Below are positions 57,025-64,000 of a stretch of 64,000 nt of DNA, one piece after another. Within the stretch, counting starts at the first letter, position 1; each line of letters begins with the position of its first letter. The notes beneath the pieces were generated by a model, which did no database searches, was not told where the DNA came from, and was given only the letters and a program-made list of their open reading frames with translations. The position numbers were made by a program, and so were the translations under genes. This DNA comes from Morella rubra (lineage: Eukaryota > Streptophyta > Magnoliopsida > Fagales > Myricaceae), in the NCBI GenBank assembly GCA_003952965.2, contig CM025856.1, positions 1,483,758-1,547,757 of the forward strand, read 5' to 3'.

Positions 57025-57611
57025 AGTGTAAATGCACCCGGAGTCTATATGGTATAAGAAAGTTACAAATTAGTCACTAAGATAAATAAAGTTATAAATT
57101 AATCCATTTAGTAAGGTTTTCGTTAAAAACACATCCCTCCGTCCATTTCCGTCTCTTTCACTAACGACAGATATTAGTCAACATGCCACAGTGTGTTACG
57201 TACCCAAGTAGACTATTGAGATCCCACATTACTTAGGAGAACCTAATTAGAAGACTTAATAAGAGGGCTTTGATAACTCTAATTTTAAGGCATGTCTTTG
57301 GTCTAGATCTCAATTGAAGGCCATGCTTTAGACTATCCGAGAATAGGAAACTTAAGGATGGCCCACATTGCTTAGGAGAACCTAATTAGAAGATTTAATA
57401 AGAGGGCTTAGATAACTCTAACTTTAAGGCATGTCTTTTGGTCTAGAACCCAGGTCTTCATCATAGACACCTTAATTTACTAGCATCTGTCATTAGTGAA
57501 AAAACAGAAATAGACAAAAGGATGTGTTTCTAACTGAAATTTTACCACATGAATTAATTTACAACTTTCTTCACCTCATATAGACTTTGTAACTTTCTTA
57601 TGCATTTATAC
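57025..57611. mobile_element. Inverted-repeat element with an internal 139-bp duplication
   Basis: The left arm (AAGAAAGTTACAAATT, AACACATCC, CACTAACGACAGAT) and the right arm in reverse complement agree over roughly 150 bases. The element interrupts the UGT-upstream homology after TTCAATCAGTT. Inside, CCCACATTACTTAGGAGAAC (57223) recurs as CCCACATTGCTTAGGAGAAC (57362), with about 90% identity over 85 bases. Exact ends, target duplication and family are uncertain. Confidence 0.6.
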
Positions 57612-59165
57612 CAATTTTTAAAAAAACCAGTCATCGCCGGTAGGATCACTTGTAACTACTATAGGTTCCCCTCAGGACTGCCTACTAGTCCTGATCACAC
57701 AACAAACAGGGTCGGCCATTGCAACAAAAGTTTAAACTTTTGTATCATATCATGGGTGTCACCAATGGTACGTGCTGCAGATTTTCCAATCTACCTTCAG
57801 ATTCCGGTTTTTTAGAGCCATTGCAATAAGAGGTAGTCTCCTCAAGTTGAATTCTCCCTCAATTGTTGATACAGAAGTGGTAGTGCATGGTAGCAGTGGC
57901 AACTCAAATTAAGAGGGGCAAACTCCTAAAGAGAAATGATTAAAAAAAATTCCTCAAAAAGTGTCTTAGAGTTAAAATAGCGAAAATTAAATACTAAAAG
58001 CATTAAAAATATTGAAATACAAGTACAATAATATCGAAAATCACATTAACTAATCAACAATTCACAACTCACTAATTTCAATTTTAACAACTTGTCAAAA
58101 ATCAACAGAACCAACATAAGCCCTGGCCTCTAATCTCCAACAACATAAACACTGACCTCCAATCTCTAAAAAAAATTGTGAAAAACCACCTTACAACATC
58201 AACCACTAGCTTGGGGGTCGTTGCACAAAACAAAAACAAAAATCTAGAGCCTGTACAGTTCTTTCGTCTTACATAAACGAGCAATTACTTGGTCAAAGGT
58301 TCTAGAAAAATAAATTACCAAAGTCAGAGTTTTAATAACTAGGCTAACCCTTGAGGTTAAATTCATATACTTTGTTTGGAAGGTTTTTTTTTTTTTTTTA
58401 AGATCATATGATGAAAAAAAAAATTCTGACTGAATTTACTAACCTAGAAAAGAAAATAATAATAATAATTTACCCCAGAAAAAAAGTCAAAAAGAAATTG
58501 AGCTTTTTATTTTCTTATTTCCTTTTTCGTAAGTTTTTTCTTTTAAAAAAAAAACTTTAATCCGAAATCCAACAAGCTAATTCCTTCCTGGAAGGCTTAA
58601 GGGGAACCTAAAACAAAAAATATAAAAAAATAAACGAAAGAAAGAAAACTGAGCAGGAGAAGCTAAGAGGATGGGAGGGAGAAAATTAAAGATTTTTTTT
58701 TTTTAAACGCTTTCACCCTCTGATAATTGGGAAAAAAAAAAAAAAAAGGGCTGAGTTCACTCCAACCCGTCATATGTTCCTCCGTCACAGTCCATACATG
58801 CGCTGCAATCTCCTTTCATCGGGGGTATTGGTTTACCATGATTTGCTTGACAGTACCTGTGCATCCAGATAATATATATCCATGGCATTAGTGGCAAAGA
58901 GGATGAAATGGTGAACCCGATCTGTTGGTAGAGAGCAGTACCGATTCTAGCTATAGGGAAGCCCCAAAAAAATGTGCATTTTCCTTCTATTTTGTAAAAT
59001 TTTATATATTACTATAATCACTCAAACATAATAATTTAACTATCTAATCTTTTGATCGATGTAGAGGTTAAAAAATATGACCTATTGAAATTGCCTTTAT
59101 TTAAGGGTTTTGCATATCATTGACTACTTACTTTTTTGCTTATGTTTATATCATTTTATTCAAAC
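57612..59165. other. Non-coding spacer upstream of UGT copy 2
   Basis: The first 40 bases resemble the upstream region of UGT copy 1 (CATCGCC, CACTTGTAA). The rest is AT-rich, with poly-T, poly-A and AATAAT tracts near 58387, 58446 and 58735, and has no counterpart in copy 1. It is probably another insertion whose ends I cannot fix. Confidence 0.35.
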
Positions 59166-60290
59166 AATATAGCTAGGGTTGTACAGATTTGGCCCGACCG
59201 AAACCGACCGAATATGGTTGGGCTCTACACTGGCCCAGGTAGGGGCGGGCCCAAAATGCTGCAGCCCGACTATATTTCGGACGGGCATCGATATATGTTT
59301 AACCCGACCGAACCGCCCAAAATCATGTCTCTAAGTTAGCTGATTCAAAATCCTAAACTTCAATTCCTTCTCTTTCTCTGCGGCCGTGCCTCAACCTTGC
59401 TTGCCAGAATCCAGTTGCCGTCGTCTACCTCCTTCGCCTCCTAGCCGGCAGCCCGATTGTTGAGTCCCTCTCTCTCTCGCTCTTCCTCTTCCTCTTCTCT
59501 TCTCTTCCCAATTGTTTCTCTTATTTTGTTGTCTTCCATGGCCATCCATTAGAAAATCTAGAGCAGTACAGGCTCGCTGGCTGCAGTTAAAGTTGGGATC
59601 TTCAACCCAACAGGCCATCAAACACAGAACCTGTCATAATCTTTCTCCTTTACAAACTTGGTTCGTGGGTAACACAAGGAGTTTGATTTATAATATATGG
59701 TTCACCGTGACTGAACTAAGGCACTAGTTATTGACCTTTTCTACACATCCAATGCATAGGTATCTCTCTCTATAAGGGGTGTGTCTGCAAAATTATCTGA
59801 AGAATTTGATCTAGGTTCCTTGTTTAACGAGAAACCTTTCGATTTTGGCATCTAGGTGTCGCACCATCTTTTGGGTTGAGTTTTTTATTGGTGGAAAGTC
59901 TACTCTTACTTTTTTTTGTTTTTCTCTGTTTCACATTGCTGGCTGGTTAATGGGCTTGGTACGTAGTGTCTATTTTAGATCTGTAGAGAAGTTTTGACAT
60001 CCTATTAGAGTTTTGACTTTCCTGAAGCCTTTATGGGATTTGTTTCATTTGGATGGCTGTAGGTATGGTAAATTTTGTTCATTTGCCCAAGGGCGGCTAA
60101 AACTTCTTACTCTGCTTTGATTTTCTAAAGGTGAATGACTAAAGAATTTGCACTTACATAATATTTGATGTTTCGTTGCTGTTTCTAATAGGATTTCTTT
60201 GTTCGCCGCTTGAAGGACAGTTTACATTTTGAGAATTCCCTTTCTTGCCTGGAAAATGCATGACTTACTTAGGTTTCTTGGTTTTGTAAA

Positions 60291-60351
60291 GGTATCCAGA
60301 AACACCTAGTATATGGACAAAAGAGCAAGTTGAAGCATGGAAACCCATATT
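60291..60351 (+). pseudogene. Captured exon fragment of a 12-oxophytodienoate-reductase-like gene
   Basis: After TTTGTAAAG the frame reads GYPETPSIWTKEQVEAWKPI. This matches the OPR1/OPR2-type segment with IWTKEQVEAWKPIV, part of the FMN-dependent old-yellow-enzyme barrel. The following residues diverge at once, so only about 20 codons of this exon survive. The piece is too short to work as an enzyme. Confidence 0.8.
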
Positions 60352-60395
60352 CATGCCAAAGGTGGAATCTTCTTTTGTCCATATACCAGGTGTTT
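60300..60395 (+). repeat. Inverted repeat of the captured OPR sequence (potential hairpin)
   Basis: AAACACCTAGTATATGGACA plus AAAGA (60300-60324) is matched in reverse complement at 60371-60395, 24 of 25 bases, around a 46-base loop. In the right arm the differing base gives CCTGG, the sequence expected from the usual TPGIWTK of OPR genes, so both arms descend from an OPR exon. The form is that expected of a young small-RNA hairpin made by inverted duplication of a target gene. Confidence 0.8.
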
Positions 60396-60958
60396 GAAAA
60401 CTGTGATGGGGAGTAATTTTAGTTCTGTCATTTGAAGTGCTTCTTTGAAATGCGATACTCTAAATTCTATAAATAGATAGTGGCATTAACATCTAGGGTC
60501 CAAGAGAAGAGGATCTGTTTAGAGTTGAGACTAGGTGATTTTATGTTTGAGCTGCTGAAGTGCAAGTTTGATCAACAATAGAAATTTTATCAATGGCTTG
60601 AAAAGATTTTGGTTTTGCATTAAGTGGACAAATAAATGTTCAATGACGAACATCTAACTGTTGGAGTGGCAGAACCACATAGGCATATGACTTAAGATTT
60701 TCAAATATGTTATGATTTCAAGCAACTTATCTAAGAACAGAGCTTGCTTTGATGTGATTCTATCTTCTAGGTTTCGAGTATAGATCTTTATGGTAACTGG
60801 AGATTATAGACATTAAAAGTACTTCGGAATTCTTTCACTCAGACTCTGAAGCATTGAGTGTTTGGATATGGGAACTCCTTGTAAAACTTCTTAAATTTGC
60901 CGTATTTTAAAGAGTTCAAATGTAACCTGACACATTTGTTGGACAAAATTGTTTTCAG

Positions 60959-61090
60959 GATCTGTGCTGGCTGCAACACAGAGATTGGCCATGGACGATA
61001 TTTGAGTTGCATGGGTGGTAGTTTGGCATCCACAATGTTTTCGTTGTAATGCTTGCAAATAACCTATTACTAATAGCGATTATGAGGTGC
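60959..61090 (+). pseudogene. Captured LIM-domain exon of a DA1/DAR gene
   Basis: After the acceptor-like TTGTTTTCAG the frame reads ICAGCNTEIGHGRYLSCMGG. One base later in frame it continues VWHPQCFRCNAC, and then, past a stop, PITNSDYE. This is the LIM zinc-finger start of DA1-type ubiquitin receptors (CAGCN-x-EIG-x-GR-x-LSCMG, VWHPECFRC-x-AC, PI-x-x-YE). DA1 proteins limit organ growth. The shift after MGG and the stop show that it is not functional. Confidence 0.88.
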
Positions 61091-61848
61091 AGCCACTTGG
61101 AGTCAATTGAAAAGTTATTTTGGAATCTGAGAACAAGATACTCGAATCCTTGTTTGCTTTCCTTTGACGGCGGTTCAATGCCTACTACCGACTTTATTGC
61201 CTTTGAGAAGAGTGCATTAGATTCCAATACATTACAGATTTTAAAATAAGGTAAGCACAACAATAAAGCCCCAGAGCTAAAAAAAAAAAACAAAACAAAA
61301 AAAACAAAATAAAACCGAAAAACTTGCCTAAAATCGACCCAGCCCAATTGGGTCGGGCTCGGGCATCAGCTATGATCATGTCGGTTTTGCGGGTTGGGTT
61401 GAACCAACCGACACATGCTTACGTAGACCTGACCAGATCAGATCCGACCCGACAGATGTACAGCCCTAAATATAGCACACTTTCTGAATAAATAACTAGA
61501 GTTCGTTGTTGCGGAAGATGAATCGTGGACTGCACTAATTTCTCGATCGAATCTATAATTCGTTTTTTATTTCAGGACTTGCGTTTAGAGCATTCAAATT
61601 TTTAGCTTGACATTTGTATTTTATTTGTAATCGATTTCGTTTTATAAGTGACGAGGATATTATATATTTCAGATTTGTCGAAAGCAATCATGGTGTGGTA
61701 CCAAACAAATTAAAGTGAATATCCAACTGTCTTTTCTCCGACAGGACCGCCTAGCTCACGCTGCTGTCAAAAACATGTGCTCTGCTATTAGCCTCAGAAA
61801 AAGAGAGATAAAAGCATAGGAAGGACACCGCCAGAAGCCTTGAACGCC

Positions 61849-63278
61849 ATGGCCGAGACTCAGAAGCTCCACATAGCTTTATTCCCATGGCTTGCCTTCG
61901 GTCACATAATTCCCTTTTTAGAGCTCGGTAAGCGCATAGCCCGAAAGGGTCACCAAATTTCCTTCATATCCACTCCTAGAAATATCAAACGCCTTCCAAA
62001 AATCAGTCCAGATGTATTCCCTTTGATAACATTAGTGAAGTTGTCCTTGCCCCATGTAGAGAATCTGCCTGAAAATGCAGAGTCCACGATGGACGTACCA
62101 CACCACTTAGTCCCCTACCTAAAGACAGCCCACGATGCCTCCAGGAGTCTCTCTCAGATTTTTTGCAAACTTCAGCTCCTGATTGGATTATTCACGACTT
62201 TGCTCCTCACTGGTTACCACCAATTGCTACTAAGCTAGGAATCCGACGGGTGTTCTTCAGTGTTTTCAATGCATCATTCTTGTGTTTCGTTGGACCATCA
62301 AATTCGAGCACAACCGACGCGGTAGATCCAACGTCTACACGGACGGAGACAGATCATTTCATTGTCCCTCCCAAATGGGTTCCCTTTCCAACCAAAATAG
62401 CGCCTCGGCTATTTGAGGCGAAGAAACTTATTGGGAACCACATGGAAGAGAATGCTTCTGGTGTTTCAGACATTTCTCGTTACATGCAAGCGGTGGAAGG
62501 CGCCGGAGCCTTGGCTGTTAAAACCTGCTCGGAGGTCGAAGGGGAGTGGTTGAAGCTCCTAGGACAGCTTCATAATGCGCCTGTATTTCCAGTGGGGTCA
62601 TTGCCATCGTCGGCCCAAGAAAGGGGAGTTGACAAAGATGGCACATGGGGTACGATTGTTGAGTGGTTAGACAAGCGAGAGAAAGGGTCAGTGGTTTACG
62701 TAGCATTTGGAACTGAAGTTCAACCAAGTCAAGAAGACTTAAATGAGCTGGCTCTTGGGCTAGAGCAATCGGGATTTCCTTTCTTTTGGGCTCTAAGAAA
62801 GAGAAGTAGCTCGGTTATTGGAGGCGACATGGCGGAGCTACCGGAAGGATTTGAGGAGCGAACCAGAGGCCGTGGGATTGTTTGGCCGAGTTGGGCGCCT
62901 CAGTTTAGGATATTAGCTCACGAGTCGGTGGGAGGTTTCTTGAATCACTGTGGTTGGAGTTCCGTTGCAGAGGCATTTCAATTAGGACGTCCGCTTATTA
63001 TGTTGCCAATCTCTGTGGACTCGGGATTAATCGCCAGGCTTATAGAAGAGAGGCAGGCGGGAGTTGAGGTACCCAGAAATGAGCAAGATGGATCATTTAC
63101 GAGGGACTCGGTTACCCAGACGCTGCGATTGGTCATGAAGGATGAGGAGGGACAGATCTACAGGGACAAAGCTAAGGAAATGTCCGCCATATTTGGCGAT
63201 GAGGACCTCCAGGACCGATACGCAGCCAATTTTGTCGAGTTTCTTGAGAACCACCGACACGTAGTCAGGGGATTGTAG
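61849..63278 (+). pseudogene. UGT91-like glycosyltransferase, copy 2 (one frameshift, otherwise whole)
   Basis: The frame starts [19 protein letters not shown] (catalytic His 19) and runs to 62160 or so. A one-base loss (GATGCC where copy 1 has GATGGCC, near 62137) shifts it, and the rest continues from [15 protein letters not shown], with the catalytic-type Asp, to the end in ENHRHVVRGL. The length without the shift would be about 476 aa, normal for UGT91. The PSPG box (about 62892-63023) starts WAPQFRILAHESVGGFLNHC and is complete, except that its last residue is Ser (VDSG) instead of the usual Gln. It resembles UDP-rhamnose:rhamnosyltransferase-1-like proteins, but the substrate is unknown. 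A sequencing error at the GG is possible, which would make this an active gene. Confidence 0.85.
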
Positions 63279-63637
63279 GACGTGAAACAAGTGGGCAAAC
63301 TTTGCCAGAAGTGTGATTATAAAGATATTTACTATACGAACCCATAAAATAAAATAAAAAGATACGTACTATGAATGATTTCCATTTGCGTTCGCTTTTG
63401 GGGAGTGTTTTATTTGTGGGTTGGATGTTCGACCTTATGTTCGTTCGGCTTGAGAGTAATGAAGGTAAGATATATAGTGCTTTATGATTTTTCGGTGTAA
63501 TATTTGTCAAAAACCTCTGTAATCTATTTCAGAACGCCCTATTACGTACACTATGCTCCTGTGTTAAGGGTCTCTGACTATTTTTCCATGATTTTAAGTT
63601 AATTTAGAAATGTAGTGTTCTTTGTGTTCTTTTTGTT
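63279..63637. other. 3' flank of UGT copy 2
   Basis: Probable 3' UTR and spacer. No feature is seen apart from a T-rich tract near 63630 that marks the tail of the next element. Confidence 0.45.
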
Positions 63638-64000
63638 TTTTTTTTGGTGGGCAAGCAAGACAAGTTCAAAGAGTCTGAAAACCAGAGAAAGATTAAGCAC
63701 CAAGCATGGTGGTCGTCTGGCCTACGCATAGAGCATGTCCCGATTTTAGACAGTTCAGGAGTCCTCCATCTCAGATTGGGATAGCCTGATCCGGTTGATG
63801 TGTTCCTCCACTTCGTCACCAAACATGTTCCCCATAAGGAGCTAATTCCATCTTCTTGGATTTTCCAGCATTAGATCACTGACTTTAGAGGTAGTGGCTG
63901 GCTGTAGAGGACAGCTCTTCTCTTGGTCTAGGCGTGAAGCCACCAAGGGTAGGTATCCAAGAATCCGACCAAATATTAACATTGGCGCCCTTGCCAATTT
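63638..64000 (-). mobile_element. LINE 3' fragment, cut by the window edge
   Basis: A T-rich tract at about 63628-63645 is the poly-A tail of a minus-strand non-LTR element. Near 63990-63920 the minus strand reads ANVNIWSDSWIPTLGGFTPR, the conserved block after the reverse transcriptase in plant L1 elements (I-x-x-W-x-D-x-WIP). Stops follow, so it is degenerate. It extends beyond the window. Confidence 0.75.

Larger units (their letters stand above)
59174..61468. mobile_element. hAT-type element carrying fragments of two host genes
   Basis: A perfect 8-bp target duplication AATATAGC lies at 59166-59173 and 61469-61476. The ends TAGGGTTGTACAG and the reverse complement of the right end, TAGGGCTGTACAT, are typical hAT termini. 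Just inside both ends, CCCGACC motifs are repeated in inverted orientation. The 2295-bp element has no transposase. Its cargo includes a pyrimidine-rich leader-like stretch (about 59350-59520), an exon piece of an OPR-like gene (about 60291-60351) and an exon piece of a DA1/DAR LIM gene (60959 to about 61090), each next to intron-like sequence with an AG border. It is a nonautonomous gene-capturing (Pack-type) hAT element. Confidence 0.88.

Noticed and set aside
57866-58980. A further transposon bounded by GCAGTGGC-like and GCAGTACC-like sequence
   Set aside because: The similarity of the two ends is weak and no target duplication could be found.

Overview
The window looks like nuclear DNA of a flowering plant, probably a eudicot. 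The evidence is GT-AG introns, AT-rich spacers, plant-specific gene families (plastid DXS, P-class and E-class PPR proteins, a five-KH RNA-binding protein, UGT91-type glycosyltransferases) and dense plant transposons. The species cannot be named from the sequence. All calls come from reading the sequence and from family knowledge; no database search was run.

The left third (1-29 kb) is gene-bearing. A palindromic foldback element (1-1531) lies just upstream of an apparently intact ten-exon gene for plastid 1-deoxy-D-xylulose-5-phosphate synthase (1990-5216, +, 711 aa). A decayed PPR-E gene follows (7.1-8.2 kb, -), then two back-to-back retro-insertions (8766-10086). From 10575 to 19253 (-) is a KH-domain gene whose middle exon triplet is present twice. 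It is divergent, across an AT-rich spacer, from an intronless PPR gene (21339-24089, +) that resembles Arabidopsis At5g65560 over its length. About 5 kb of non-coding DNA with a recent 244-bp tandem duplication follows.

The right two thirds (29-64 kb) are accessory. They are framed by two copies of a UGT91-like glycosyltransferase locus (28983-31692 and 56947-63278), each damaged in a different way. Copy 1 carries a nonautonomous Mutator-like insertion and has lost its 3' end. Copy 2 has all the main motifs but a one-base frameshift and an unusual last residue in its PSPG box. Between them lie relics of Myb/SANT-like (PIF/Harbinger ORF1 type) genes, unrecognised two-exon ORFs, MITEs and an F-box-like relic. 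There is also a complete-ended 10.9-kb Mutator-like element (43175-54038) bounded by a perfect 9-bp target duplication. It holds a MuDR-type transposase gene, a convergent zf-GRF gene, and two solo LTRs, one of which splits the transposase.

Upstream of UGT copy 2 sits a 2.3-kb hAT-type element (59174-61468) with a perfect 8-bp target duplication. It carries exon fragments from two unrelated host genes: a 12-oxophytodienoate-reductase-like gene and a DA1/DAR LIM-domain gene. The reductase piece is present as a 25-nt inverted repeat that could fold into a hairpin. This chimera, the duplicated KH exon cassette, the two-gene Mutator element and the palindrome made of palindromes are the strongest candidates for new biology here.
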